Shown: positions 32,663 to 41,284, counted from the first letter of the stretch. The stretch is 64,000 nt of DNA from Pseudomonas sp. Irchel s3h14 (GCF_900187425.1 NZ_FYDJ01000017.1:40078-104077); one strand, 5' to 3'. Notes: generated by a model not told the origin, from the letters alone. Made by a program: numbers and translations.

Positions 32663-33991
32663 TCAGCGCAACATGCCGCTGCCGTAACCCTTCAGGTTGG
32701 CTTTCTTCATCAGGGATTCGTACTGGTGCGAAACGAGGTGCGATTGTACTTGGGACATGAAGTCCATCACAACCACGACGACGATCAGCAACGAGGTCCC
32801 GCCAAGGTAGAACGGAACGTTTGCTGCAACCACCAGGAACTGGGGCAACAGGCACACGGCCGTCATATATAGAGCACCGAACAGGGTCAAACGAGTCAGA
32901 ACGCCATCAATGTAGCGCGCAGACTGCTCACCTGGACGGATGCCCGGAATAAAGGCACCGGACTTCTTCAGGTTTTCCGCTACGTCTTTCGGATTGAACA
33001 TCAACGCCGTATAGAAGAAGCAGAAGAAAATAATCCCTGCACTAAACAGCAGAATATTCAACGGCTGACCAGGAGCGATCGACTGCGAGATGTCCTGCAG
33101 CCAGCCCATACCTTCAGACTGACCAAACCAGGTACCCAACGAAGCCGGGAACAGCAAAATGCTGCTCGCGAAAATGGCCGGAATAACACCGGCCATGTTC
33201 ACCTTCAACGGCAAGTGGCTAGTCTGCGCAGCAAAGACCTTACGGCCCTGCTGACGCTTGGCGTAATGAACAGCAATACGACGCTGACCACGCTCAATGA
33301 ACACCACGAAACCGATAATCGCTACTGCCAGCAAACCGATGGCAACCAAGGCAAAAATGTTGATATCACCCTGACGCGCAGACTCGAAAGACTGCCCGAT
33401 CGCTCTCGGAAGACCGGCGACGATACCTGCGAAAATCAACATCGAGATACCGTTGCCAACACCACGCTCAGTAATCTGCTCACCCAGCCACATCATGAAC
33501 ATCGCACCAGCCACAAAAGTGGATACCGCGACGAAATGGAAGCCAAAGTCACCAGTGAACGCAACGCCCTGCCCTGCCAGACCAATGGACATGCCAATTG
33601 CCTGAACGAGAGCGAGGACGACAGTGCCGTAGCGGGTGTACTGAGCGATCTTGCGACGCCCAGCTTCACCTTCCTTCTTCAACTGTTCCAGCTGCGGGCT
33701 GACGGCGGTCATCAGCTGCATGATGATCGATGCCGAAATGTACGGCATGATCCCCAGTGCAAAGATGCTCATCCGTTCCAGCGCACCGCCGGAAAACATG
33801 TTGAACAAGCTAAGAATGGTCCCCTCATTCTGTCGAAACAGGTCCGCGAGTCGGTCCGGGTTGATACCTGGAACCGGGATGTGTGCGCCTATTCGGTAGA
33901 CGATAATCGCCAAGAATAGAAAACGCAGACGAGCCCAGAGTTCAGACATACCGCCTTTGCCGAGCGCAGAGAGAGCACCTTGCTTAGCCAT
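32663..33991 (-). CDS. secY: Preprotein translocase subunit SecY
   Basis: A 442-residue SecY, the ten-helix pore of the Sec translocon. Recognisable parts are GMSELWARLRFLFLAIIVYRIG (helix 1), the plug region INPDRLADLF, GIGNGISMLIFAGIVAGLP-type helix 5, the ribosome-docking loop ERGQRRIAVHYAKRQQGRKVF, and the C-terminal IVVVVVMDFMSQVQSHLVSHQYE. Its start abuts the rplO stop codon. The partner secE lies in the same window (59393-59761). Confidence 0.97.
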   Translation of the reverse strand: MAKQGALSALGKGGMSELWARLRFLFLAIIVYRIGAHIPVPGINPDRLADLFRQNEGTILSLFNMFSGGALERMSIFALGIMPYISASIIMQLMTAVSPQLEQLKKEGEAGRRKIAQYTRYGTVVLALVQAIGMSIGLAGQGVAFTGDFGFHFVAVSTFVAGAMFMMWLGEQITERGVGNGISMLIFAGIVAGLPRAIGQSFESARQGDINIFALVAIGLLAVAIIGFVVFIERGQRRIAVHYAKRQQGRKVFAAQTSHLPLKVNMAGVIPAIFASSILLFPASLGTWFGQSEGMGWLQDISQSIAPGQPLNILLFSAGIIFFCFFYTALMFNPKDVAENLKKSGAFIPGIRPGEQSARYIDGVLTRLTLFGALYMTAVCLLPQFLVVAANVPFYLGGTSLLIVVVVVMDFMSQVQSHLVSHQYESLMKKANLKGYGSGMLR

Positions 33992-34429
33992 TTATTCCTC
34001 GAACTTGCCGCCAGCTGCTTCGATAGCCGCACGCGCACCTTTGGTGGCGCCGATTCCCTTTCCGATGGTAACAGCGCGAGTAACTTCGCCGGACAGCATG
34101 ATTTTCACACGCTGTACGTTGACGTTGATCACGTTGGCATCTTTCAGGGACTGCACGGTGACGATGTCGCCTTCCACTTTAGCCAGCTCGGACAAACGCA
34201 CTTCTGCGCGGTCCATGGCTTTCAGGGAAACGAAACCGAACTTCGGCAGGCGACGATGCAGCGGCTGTTGACCACCTTCAAAGCCTGGAGCAATGGTGCC
34301 ACCGGAGCGGGAGGACTGACCTTTGTGGCCACGGCCACCGGTCTTGCCCAAACCACTACCGATACCACGGCCCGGACGATGCTTTTCGCGACGGGAACCC
34401 GGCGCTGGACTCAGATCATTGAGTTTCAT
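33992..34429 (-). CDS. rplO: 50S ribosomal protein L15
   Basis: A 145-residue L15, a late-binding protein at the 50S core. The glycine/arginine-rich N-terminal extension (GSRREKHRPGRGIGSGLGKTGGRGHKG) threads through 23S rRNA. It lies 3 bp after rpmD and directly against secY. Confidence 0.96.
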   Translation of the reverse strand: MKLNDLSPAPGSRREKHRPGRGIGSGLGKTGGRGHKGQSSRSGGTIAPGFEGGQQPLHRRLPKFGFVSLKAMDRAEVRLSELAKVEGDIVTVQSLKDANVINVNVQRVKIMLSGEVTRAVTIGKGIGATKGARAAIEAAGGKFEE

Positions 34430-34432
34430 CGA

Positions 34433-34609
34433 TTAACCCTCGACACGCAGCATGTAGTAAGCCTTGTTGATCATCCCGCGATTCTCGGGAGTATCAAGTA
34501 CTTCTACAGTGTGACCGATGCGACGCAGACCCAGACCCTTAACGCACAGTTTGTGGTTAGGGATGCGGCCGGTCATGCTTTTGATCAGCGTAACTTTAAC
34601 GGTAGCCAT
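34433..34609 (-). CDS. rpmD: 50S ribosomal protein L30
   Basis: A 58-residue L30 starting MATVKVTLIKSMTGRIPNHK and ending NKAYYMLRVEG. Spacing is 2 bp to rpsE and 3 bp to rplO, so it is tightly coupled. The short reading frame is easily missed. Confidence 0.95.
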   Translation of the reverse strand: MATVKVTLIKSMTGRIPNHKLCVKGLGLRRIGHTVEVLDTPENRGMINKAYYMLRVEG

Positions 34610-34611
34610 GA

Positions 34612-35112
34612 TCAGAAGATCTCCTTGACGCTTTTGCCACGCTTGGCGGCAATGGATTCAGGAGACTGCATAGCTTTCAAACCTTTGAAAGTGGCGTGAA
34701 CCACGTTTACCGGGTTAGTCGAGCCGTAGCACTTGGCCAGAACGTTCTGAACGCCAGCAACTTCGAGGACAGCACGCATAGCGCCGCCAGCGATGATACC
34801 GGTACCTTCAGAAGCAGGCTGCATGTACACCTTCGAAGCGCCGTGACCGGACTTCATTGCGTACTGCAGAGTGGTGCCGTTCAGGTCAACTTGGATCATG
34901 TTGCGGCGAGCAGCTTCCATTGCCTTCTGGATCGCAGCAGGCACTTCACGCGACTTGCCACGGCCGAAGCCAACACGCCCTTTACCATCACCAACCACGG
35001 TCAACGCGGTGAAAGTGAAGATACGGCCGCCTTTAACGGTTTTGGCTACGCGGTTAACTTGAACCAGCTTCTCGATGTAGCCTTCGTCGCGCTTTTGGTC
35101 GTTATTTGACAT
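34612..35112 (-). CDS. rpsE: 30S ribosomal protein S5
   Basis: A 166-residue S5 at the mRNA entry and decoding-fidelity site. The loop VKGGRIFTFTALTVVGDGKG is where spectinomycin-resistance changes occur; it looks wild type. The double-stranded RNA-binding fold continues in FGRGKSREVPAAIQKAMEAARRNM. Confidence 0.97.
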   Translation of the reverse strand: MSNNDQKRDEGYIEKLVQVNRVAKTVKGGRIFTFTALTVVGDGKGRVGFGRGKSREVPAAIQKAMEAARRNMIQVDLNGTTLQYAMKSGHGASKVYMQPASEGTGIIAGGAMRAVLEVAGVQNVLAKCYGSTNPVNVVHATFKGLKAMQSPESIAAKRGKSVKEIF

Positions 35113-35115
35113 AAC

Positions 35116-35466
35116 TTAGAACTCCAGCCCAGCTTCACGAGCAGCATCAGCCAGCGCCTTGACGCGGCCGTGGTACTTGAAGCCAGAGCGGTCGAAAGCC
35201 ACCTGCGAGACGCCAGCGGCTTTAGCACGCGTAGCGACCAGCTGGCCAACCTTAGTGGCCGCGTCGATGTTGCCAGTGGCGCCATCACGCAGTTCTTTAT
35301 CCAAAGTCGAGGCAGATGCCAGGACTTTGTTGCCGTCGGCCGAAATGACCTGGGCGTAGATGTGCTGCGACGAGCGGAACACGCAGAGACGCACGACTTC
35401 GAGTTCGTGCATTTTCAGGCGTGCTTTGCGAGCGCGACGCAGTCGAGTAACTTTTTTGTCGGTCAT
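35116..35466 (-). CDS. rplR: 50S ribosomal protein L18
   Basis: A 116-residue L18, which joins 5S rRNA to the 50S subunit. Key parts are the basic N-terminus KKVTRLRRARKARLKM, VFRSSQHIYAQVI and the end YHGRVKALADAAREAGLEF. It lies 3 bp before rpsE. Confidence 0.97.
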   Translation of the reverse strand: MTDKKVTRLRRARKARLKMHELEVVRLCVFRSSQHIYAQVISADGNKVLASASTLDKELRDGATGNIDAATKVGQLVATRAKAAGVSQVAFDRSGFKYHGRVKALADAAREAGLEF

Positions 35467-35476
35467 TTGCTATGCC

Positions 35477-36010
35477 CTACTTCTTCTTGGCTTCTTTACG
35501 ACGGACGACTTCGTCCGCGTAGCGCACACCTTTGCCTTTGTACGGCTCTGGTGGACGGAAGTCGCGGATCTCGGCGGCCACTTGACCTACCAGCTGCTTA
35601 TCGATGCCCTTGATCAGGATATCGGTCTGGCTAGGAGTCTCAGCGGTGATGCCTTCCGGCAGTTCATAATCCACTGGGTGCGAGAAGCCAAGAGCCAGGT
35701 TCAGCACTGTGCCTTTTGCTTGCGCTTTGTAACCAACACCGACCAGCTGGAGCTTGCGCTCGAAGCCTTGGCTTACGCCTTGGACCATGTTGTTTACCAA
35801 CGCACGAGTGGTACCAGCCATTGCGCGAGTTTGTTGATCGCCATTGCGAGCAGCGAAACGCAGCTCACCAGCTTCTTCAACGATCTCAACGGACGAATGG
35901 ATGTTCAGTTCGAGAGTGCCCTTGGCACCCTTCACCGAAAGCTGTTGGCCTGCGAATTTGACTTCGACACCGGCTGGCAGCTTAACGGGGTTCTTAGCGA
36001 CGCGTGACAT
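35477..36010 (-). CDS. rplF: 50S ribosomal protein L6
   Basis: A 177-residue L6 near the sarcin-ricin region and factor-binding site. It shows the duplicated L6 fold, with MSRVAKNPVKLPAGV at the N-terminus and KGKGVRYADEVVRRKEAKKK at the C-terminus. It lies between rpsH and rplR in the spc operon. Confidence 0.97.
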   Translation of the reverse strand: MSRVAKNPVKLPAGVEVKFAGQQLSVKGAKGTLELNIHSSVEIVEEAGELRFAARNGDQQTRAMAGTTRALVNNMVQGVSQGFERKLQLVGVGYKAQAKGTVLNLALGFSHPVDYELPEGITAETPSQTDILIKGIDKQLVGQVAAEIRDFRPPEPYKGKGVRYADEVVRRKEAKKK

Positions 36011-36022
36011 GCTTATCCCCCC

Positions 36023-36415
36023 TTAGAACACAGTGCAAAGAACTTCGCCGCCGACACCGGCAGCGCGCGCAGCACGATCCGTCATCACACCTTTGTTGGT
36101 GGAGACGATAGACACACCGAGACCGCCACGAACTTTTGGCAGATCATCGACGGACTTGTACTGACGCAGGCCTGGACGGCTAACGCGCTTCACTTCTTCG
36201 ATGACCGGACGGCCTTCGAAGTACTTCAGCTCGATGGACAGCAGTGGTTTGATTTCGCTGCTGATCTGATAACCCGCAATGTAACCTTCGTCCTTCAGGA
36301 CTTTGGCAACAGCTACCTTCAAAGTAGAAGATGGCATGCTTACGACGGACTTTTCAGCCATCTGGGCATTACGGATTCGAGTTAGCATGTCCGCTAACGG
36401 GTCCTGCATACTCAT
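36023..36415 (-). CDS. rpsH: 30S ribosomal protein S8
   Basis: A 130-residue S8, a primary binder of the 16S central domain. MSMQDPLADMLTRIRNAQ and the C-terminal GGLGVSIVSTNKGVMTDRAARAAGVGGEVLC are diagnostic. In E. coli S8 represses the spc operon. Here its gene is preceded by a 209-bp gap with its own promoter-like sequence and an attenuator-like hairpin, unlike its tightly packed neighbours. Confidence 0.97.
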   Translation of the reverse strand: MSMQDPLADMLTRIRNAQMAEKSVVSMPSSTLKVAVAKVLKDEGYIAGYQISSEIKPLLSIELKYFEGRPVIEEVKRVSRPGLRQYKSVDDLPKVRGGLGVSIVSTNKGVMTDRAARAAGVGGEVLCTVF

Positions 36416-36435
36416 GGGCTAGACGCTCCTAATAC

Positions 36436-36457
36436 AAAAAAATTAGCCTTGCGGCTA
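36436..36457 (-). terminator. Attenuator-like hairpin before rpsH
   Basis: On the minus strand TAGCC-GCAA-GGCTA is followed by A and seven T residues (plus-strand positions 36444-36457 and 36436-36442). It ends about 20 bp before the rpsH start, inside the predicted leader. The stem is only 5 bp but is capped by a stable GNRA loop, so it could be a weak, regulated terminator. Confidence 0.5.
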
Positions 36458-36513
36458 CTACTTGTCGCCGAGCTCATCCATGCGGAAAAAGCACGGGCTC
36501 AGGCGAGCCGGGT

Positions 36514-36542
36514 ATTCTAGACACACCCCACAAATGAATCAA
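36514..36542 (-). promoter_or_regulatory. Predicted internal promoter of the spc operon, driving rpsH onward
   Basis: On the minus strand TTGATT (36542-36537) and TAGAAT (36519-36514) are separated by exactly 17 bp, with a GC-rich CCGGCTCG segment after the -10, as in growth-rate-controlled promoters. The -35 lies within the 3' arm of the hairpin at 36537-36562. Transcription would start near 36507, about 90 bp before rpsH. Confidence 0.6.
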
Positions 36543-36562
36543 GCCCCAAAAGGGGCTTGATT
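36537..36562 (-). terminator. Strong hairpin between rpsN and rpsH
   Basis: AATCAAGCCCC and GGGGCTTGATT form a perfect 11-bp stem with a four-base loop, about 60 bp after the rpsN stop codon. On the minus strand CATTTGTGG follows, so only a short T-run is available; it could be a partial terminator or an RNA-processing stem. Its 3' arm contains the predicted -35 box. Confidence 0.65.
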
Positions 36563-36624
36563 CAAGTTCAAGGTCACCGGTGGTCAGGATCTTGCGACCC
36601 CGAACACCGAGACTTTGATAGTGC

Positions 36625-36930
36625 TTACCAGCTGGCTTTAACCAGACCAGGTACGTCACCACGCATTGCAGCTTCACGCAGTTTGTTACGGCCAAGGCCG
36701 AACTTGCGGTAAACGCCGTGTGGACGACCGGTCAGGCGGCAGCGGTTACGCATGCGCGAGGCGCTTGCGTCACGTGGCTGCTTCTGCAGAGCTACTGTAG
36801 CTTCCCAACGCGCTTCTGGACTTGCGTTCAGATCAACGATGATAGCTTTCAGTGCTGCACGCTTTTTGGCGTACTTGGCAACCGTGAGCTGACGCTTCAG
36901 CTCGCGGTTTTTCATGCTCATCTTGGCCAT
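36625..36930 (-). CDS. rpsN: 30S ribosomal protein S14
   Basis: A 101-residue S14 of the 30S head. This is the long form without the CxxC zinc motif. The conserved end is NRCRLTGRPHGVYRKFGLGRNKLREAAMRGDVPGLVKASW-like, with the arginine-rich rRNA contacts. The ATG at 36930 (MAKMSMKNRELKRQ) is chosen over an open frame reaching 36996, which lies inside the rplE 3' end. Confidence 0.96.
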   Translation of the reverse strand: MAKMSMKNRELKRQLTVAKYAKKRAALKAIIVDLNASPEARWEATVALQKQPRDASASRMRNRCRLTGRPHGVYRKFGLGRNKLREAAMRGDVPGLVKASW

Positions 36931-36943
36931 TTTCCTACTCCAA

Positions 36944-37483
36944 TCAGTTGCGGAACGGGAATTTGAAAGCACGCAACAGGGCGCGACCTTCATCATCGTT
37001 CTTGGCAGTGGTGGTCAGGGTAATGTCCAGACCGCGGAGAGCATCGATCTTGTCGTAGTCGATTTCCGGGAAGATGATCTGCTCTTTAACGCCCATGCTG
37101 TAGTTACCACGACCATCGAAGGACTTGGCATTCAGGCCGCGGAAGTCGCGAACCCGAGGCAGGGAGATCGACAGCAGACGATCCAGGAACTCGTACATAC
37201 GCTCACGGCGCAGGGTCACTTTGACGCCGATCGGCCAACCTTCACGGACTTTAAAGCCAGCGATGGATTTCCGAGCGTAGGTCACAACGACTTTCTGGCC
37301 GGTGATCTTTTCCAGGTCGGCAACAGCGTGCTCGATGACTTTTTTGTCACCGACCGCTTCGCCCAGACCCATGTTCAGGGTGATTTTTGTAACGCGTGGA
37401 ACTTCCATCACGTTCGAAAGCTTAAGTTCTTCCTTAAGCTTCGGTGCGATTTCCTTCCAGTAAATCTCTTTTAGTCGTGCCAT
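36944..37483 (-). CDS. rplE: 50S ribosomal protein L5
   Basis: A 179-residue L5, which binds 5S rRNA and contacts the P-site tRNA and S13. Diagnostic parts are VTKITLNMGLGEAVGDKKV, the IKVTLRRERMYEFLDRL block and IFPEIDYDKIDALRGLDITL. It lies 13 bp before rpsN. Confidence 0.97.
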   Translation of the reverse strand: MARLKEIYWKEIAPKLKEELKLSNVMEVPRVTKITLNMGLGEAVGDKKVIEHAVADLEKITGQKVVVTYARKSIAGFKVREGWPIGVKVTLRRERMYEFLDRLLSISLPRVRDFRGLNAKSFDGRGNYSMGVKEQIIFPEIDYDKIDALRGLDITLTTTAKNDDEGRALLRAFKFPFRN

Positions 37484-37503
37484 GGTCTTCTACCTAGCAG
37501 TGT

Positions 37504-37818
37504 TCAAGCATCAACCGCTTTTTGGGTCGACTTGAAGACACGAATTTTCTTGCCGTCTTCTACTTTGAAACCAACGCGGTCAGCCTTGTTGGTTTCGCCG
37601 TTGAAAATGGCGACGTTAGAAGCGTCCAGTGGAGCTTCTTTTTCGACGATACCGCCTTGTACGCCCGACGCCGGGTTAGGCTTGGTATGACGCTTAACCA
37701 GATTCAGACCACCAATAACCAGACGGTTATTAGCGAGAACCTTAAGCACCTTACCGCGCTTACCTTTGTCTTTGCCGGCGATCACGATGATCTCGTCGTC
37801 ACGACGAATCTTTTGCAT
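37504..37818 (-). CDS. rplX: 50S ribosomal protein L24
   Basis: A 104-residue L24, an assembly initiator of the 50S subunit. The KOW motif is at the N-terminus (IVIAGKDKGKRGKVLKVL). It lies 11 bp after rplN and 20 bp before rplE. Confidence 0.96.
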   Translation of the reverse strand: MQKIRRDDEIIVIAGKDKGKRGKVLKVLANNRLVIGGLNLVKRHTKPNPASGVQGGIVEKEAPLDASNVAIFNGETNKADRVGFKVEDGKKIRVFKSTQKAVDA

Positions 37819-37829
37819 GTCGGATCTCC

Positions 37830-38198
37830 TTACAGCACTTCTGGGGCGAGCGAGACGATCTTCATGAACTTCTCAGTACGAAGTTCACGGGTCACTGGCC
37901 CAAAGATACGGGTGCCGATCGGCTCTTGCTTGTTGTTCAGAAGAACAGCAGCGTTGCCATCAAAGCGGATAATGGAGCCATCAGCACGGCGTACGCCGTG
38001 ACGAGTGCGGACTACAACAGCAGTCATCACTTGGCCTTTTTTCACTTTACCGCGAGGAATTGCTTCCTTCACGGTAACTTTGATGATGTCACCGATACCA
38101 GCGTAACGACGATGGGAGCCACCCAGCACCTTGATGCACATAACACGGCGAGCGCCGCTGTTATCGGCCACATCGAGCATGGATTGAGTCTGAATCAT
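37830..38198 (-). CDS. rplN: 50S ribosomal protein L14
   Basis: A 122-residue L14 at the subunit interface; MIQTQSMLDVADNSGARRVMC and PRGKVKKGQVMTAVVVRTR are diagnostic. It is conventionally the first gene of the spc operon. Only 23 bp separate it from rpsQ and I see no terminator or promoter in the gap, so S10 and spc genes are probably co-transcribed here. Confidence 0.97.
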   Translation of the reverse strand: MIQTQSMLDVADNSGARRVMCIKVLGGSHRRYAGIGDIIKVTVKEAIPRGKVKKGQVMTAVVVRTRHGVRRADGSIIRFDGNAAVLLNNKQEPIGTRIFGPVTRELRTEKFMKIVSLAPEVL

Positions 38199-38221
38199 AT
38201 AATTTCTCCGACCCCTAGTCC

Positions 38222-38488
38222 TTAGACTTCCACAGCGCGTTCGAGAACATCAACCAGCGCCCAAGACTTGGTCTTGGCCAAAGGACGAGTTTCACGAATA
38301 GTGACTTTGTCGCCGATGTGGCACTGATTGGTTTCGTCGTGCGCGTGCAGCTTAGTCGAACGCTTAACGTATTTACCGTAGATCGGGTGCTTAACGCGAC
38401 GCTCGATCAGAACGGTGATGGTCTTGTCCATTTTGTCGCTGACAACACGGCCAGTCAGCGTACGGACGGTTTTTTCGGCTTCAGCCAT
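38222..38488 (-). CDS. rpsQ: 30S ribosomal protein S17
   Basis: An 88-residue S17, an early-binding OB-fold protein of the 30S body. RTLTGRVVSDKMDKTITVLIER and HIGDKVTIRETRPLAKTKSW are diagnostic. It lies 2 bp after rpmC and is the last gene of the S10 operon. Confidence 0.97.
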   Translation of the reverse strand: MAEAEKTVRTLTGRVVSDKMDKTITVLIERRVKHPIYGKYVKRSTKLHAHDETNQCHIGDKVTIRETRPLAKTKSWALVDVLERAVEV

Positions 38489-38490
38489 GA

Positions 38491-38682
38491 TTACTTACCT
38501 GCCTGCTGTTTGAGCACAGTCTTCACGCGAGCGATGTCACGCTTAACTTGCCGGAGCAGGTGAGACTGCCCCAACTGGCCAGTTGCTTTCTGCATGCGCA
38601 GATTGAACTGGTCGCGCAGCAGGCCGAGCAGTTGCTCGTTAAGCTGCGGCGCGTCTTTTTCACGAAGTTCGTTCGCTTTCAT
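38491..38682 (-). CDS. rpmC: 50S ribosomal protein L29
   Basis: A 63-residue L29 next to the exit tunnel; the helical hairpin includes MKANELREKDAPQLNEQL and LRQVKRDIARVKTVL. The ATG at 38682 shares one base with the rplP stop codon (ATGTGATG context); a GTG codon just before it in the same frame is not needed. Confidence 0.95.
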   Translation of the reverse strand: MKANELREKDAPQLNEQLLGLLRDQFNLRMQKATGQLGQSHLLRQVKRDIARVKTVLKQQAGK

Positions 38683-39095
38683 CACATCACCGTCCGTTTA
38701 ACGAAGGCAGTGGCGAGCGGCAGCTTTGCAGCAGCCAAGGCAAAAGCCTCACGCGCCAGCTCTTCAGTAACACCCTCGATTTCATACAGGACTTTGCCTG
38801 GCTGAATCTGGGCAACCCAGTACTCCACACTACCCTTACCTTTACCCATCCGAACTTCGAGTGGCTTTTTGGAAATAGGCTTGTCCGGGAATACACGGAT
38901 CCAGATCTTGCCGCCACGTTTAACGTGACGGGTCAGAGCACGACGCGCTGACTCGATCTGACGAGCGGTGAGACGACCACGAGCTACAGACTTCAGCGCG
39001 AACTCGCCGAAGCTGACTTTGCTACCGCGCTGTGCCAGACCACGGTTGTGGCCTGTCATCTGCTTGCGGAACTTCGTACGCTTTGGTTGCAACAT
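38682..39095 (-). CDS. rplP: 50S ribosomal protein L16
   Basis: A 137-residue L16 at the A-site side of the peptidyl-transferase centre. MLQPKRTKFRKQMTGHNRG and RITARQIE-type RLTARQIESARRALTRHVKRGG are diagnostic. RIWIRVFPDKP-like IWIRVFPDKPISKKP includes the arginine hydroxylated by RoxA in E. coli. Confidence 0.97.
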   Translation of the reverse strand: MLQPKRTKFRKQMTGHNRGLAQRGSKVSFGEFALKSVARGRLTARQIESARRALTRHVKRGGKIWIRVFPDKPISKKPLEVRMGKGKGSVEYWVAQIQPGKVLYEIEGVTEELAREAFALAAAKLPLATAFVKRTVM

Positions 39096-39107
39096 TTGGC
39101 GTACCCC

Positions 39108-39794
39108 TTACTTAGCAGCTTTTTTACGAGGCGCTGGTGCTTGTGGTTTCAGTTCTTCTTGGCGACCACCAATTACTTCGCCTTTGAAGATCCAAACCTT
39201 TACACCGATCACACCGTAAGTGGTGTGAGCTTCGTAGTTGGCATAGTCGATGTCGGCACGCAGGGTGTGCAGTGGCACACGACCTTCGCGATACCATTCA
39301 GTACGTGCGATTTCAGCACCGCCGAGACGACCGCTCACTTGGATTTTGATGCCTTTGGCACCAATGCGCATGGCGTTCTGAACAGCGCGCTTCATAGCGC
39401 GACGGAACATTACACGACGCTCCAGCTGCTGAGCTACGCTCTGCGCAACCAGCATACCGTCGAGTTCCGGCTTGCGGATCTCTTCGATATTGATGTGCAC
39501 AGGCACACCCATTTGCTTGGTCAGGTCCTGACGCAGTTTCTCAACATCTTCACCTTTCTTCCCGATAACGATACCTGGACGAGCGGTGTGGATGGTGATA
39601 CGTGCAGTCTGAGCCGGACGATGGATATCGATACGGCTTACGGACGCGCTTTTTAGTTTGTCTTGGAGATACTCGCGCACCTTCAGATCAGCGAACAAAT
39701 AGTCCGCATAAGTCCGACCGTCTGCGTACCAGACGGAGGTGTGCTCCTTGACGATTCCCAGGCGAATGCCAATGGGATGTACTTTCTGACCCAT
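39108..39794 (-). CDS. rpsC: 30S ribosomal protein S3
   Basis: A 228-residue S3 at the mRNA entry tunnel. The KH domain loop is [19 protein letters not shown]. It begins [14 protein letters not shown] at 39794; the frame runs further upstream into rplV but without homology. It lies 12 bp before rplP. Confidence 0.97.
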
Positions 39795-39807
39795 CTCTTC
39801 GACTCCG

Positions 39808-40140
39808 TTACTTGTCAGCAACCTTGACAGTGATATGGCAAGACCGCTTGACGATGCGATCAGCACGGCCTTTGGCACGTGGCATGATTCGCTTCAGCGA
39901 ACGCCCTTCGTTGACGAAAACGGTGCTGACTTTAAGGTCATCAACGTCTGCGCCTTCGTTATGCTCGGCGTTGGCTACGGCCGACTCCAGCACTTTCTTC
40001 ATGATCTCGGCGGCTTTCTTACTGCTGAAAGCCAACAGGTTGAGCGCTTCGCCCACCTTCTTCCCGCGGATCTGGTCGGCGACCAAGCGGGCTTTCTGGG
40101 CGGAGATTCGAGCGCCCGACAACTTAGCGGCTACTTCCAT
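39808..40140 (-). CDS. rplV: 50S ribosomal protein L22
   Basis: A 110-residue L22. The long beta-hairpin that lines the exit tunnel is [22 protein letters not shown], with no macrolide-resistance deletion visible. [27 protein letters not shown] is the usual N-terminus. Confidence 0.97.
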
Positions 40141-40153
40141 CGTTCCTTACCCC

Positions 40154-40429
40154 TTAACGCTTGGCTTTCTTGTCTGCCACGTGCCCACGATATGTGCGGG
40201 TACCGGCAAACTCGCCCAGTTTGTGGCCGACCATGTCTTCGTTCACGAGAACTGGAACATGTTGACGACCGTTATGCACTGCAATGGTCAAACCGACCAT
40301 TTGTGGCAGGATCATCGAACGACGCGACCAGGTTTTAACTGGTTTGCGATCGTTCTTTTCCGCCGCCACTTCGATCTTCTTCAGTAGGTGAAGATCAATA
40401 AAAGGACCTTTTTTCAGAGAACGTGGCAC
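40154..40429 (-). CDS. rpsS: 30S ribosomal protein S19
   Basis: A 91-residue S19 of the 30S head, partner of S13. MPRSLKKGPFIDLHLLKK and KLGEFAGTRTYRGHVADKKAKR are diagnostic. It lies between rplB and rplV. Confidence 0.97.
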   Translation of the reverse strand: MPRSLKKGPFIDLHLLKKIEVAAEKNDRKPVKTWSRRSMILPQMVGLTIAVHNGRQHVPVLVNEDMVGHKLGEFAGTRTYRGHVADKKAKR

Positions 40430-40445
40430 TGTCGTATCCCTCTAT

Positions 40446-41270
40446 TTACTTGCGACGACGGACGATCATTTTGTCGGTACGCTTATTACCACGAGTCTTC
40501 GCGCCCTTAGTCGGGAAGCCCCATGGCGATACCGGATGACGACCACCAGAGGTACGACCTTCACCACCACCATGTGGGTGGTCAACCGGGTTCATGGCAA
40601 CACCACGAACGGTTGGGCGAACGCCACGCCAGCGTTTGGCACCAGCTTTACCCAGCGAACGCAGGCTGTGCTCGGAGTTCGAGACTTCACCCAGGGTCGC
40701 GCGGCATTCAGCCAGCACTTTACGCATCTCACCAGAACGCAGACGCAGGGTCACGTAGACACCTTCACGAGCGATCAGCTGAGCCGAAGCACCAGCGGAA
40801 CGAGCGATTTGCGCGCCTTTACCTGGCTTCAATTCGATGCCGTGTACGGTGCTACCAACTGGAATGTTACGCAGTTGCAGAGCGTTGCCCGGCTTGATCG
40901 GTGCCAGAGCACCTGCGATCAGCTGGTCGCCAGCACTCACGCCTTTAGGGGCGATGATGTAGCGACGCTCGCCATCTGCGTACAGCAGCAGAGCGATGTG
41001 AGCAGTACGGTTTGGATCGTATTCAATACGCTCGACAGTGGCAGAGATGCCATCTTTGTCGTTGCGACGGAAATCGACCAGACGATAATGCTGCTTATGG
41101 CCACCACCGATGTGACGAGTGGTAATACGACCATTGTTGTTACGACCACCAGTCTTCGATTTTTTCTCGAGCAGCGGTGCGTGAGGAGCGCCTTTATGCA
41201 GCTCCTGGTTGACCACCTTGACCACAAAACGGCGGCCAGGGGAAGTCGGTTTGCATTTAACGATTGCCAT
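40446..41270 (-). CDS. rplB: 50S ribosomal protein L2
   Basis: A 274-residue L2 near the peptidyl-transferase centre. The conserved histidine-containing loop is MNPVDHPHGGGEGRTSGGRHP and the basic end is KTRGNKRTDKMIVRRRK. It lies 14 bp after rplW. Confidence 0.98.
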   Translation of the reverse strand: MAIVKCKPTSPGRRFVVKVVNQELHKGAPHAPLLEKKSKTGGRNNNGRITTRHIGGGHKQHYRLVDFRRNDKDGISATVERIEYDPNRTAHIALLLYADGERRYIIAPKGVSAGDQLIAGALAPIKPGNALQLRNIPVGSTVHGIELKPGKGAQIARSAGASAQLIAREGVYVTLRLRSGEMRKVLAECRATLGEVSNSEHSLRSLGKAGAKRWRGVRPTVRGVAMNPVDHPHGGGEGRTSGGRHPVSPWGFPTKGAKTRGNKRTDKMIVRRRK

Positions 41271-41284
41271 GATGCACCCCTTCC

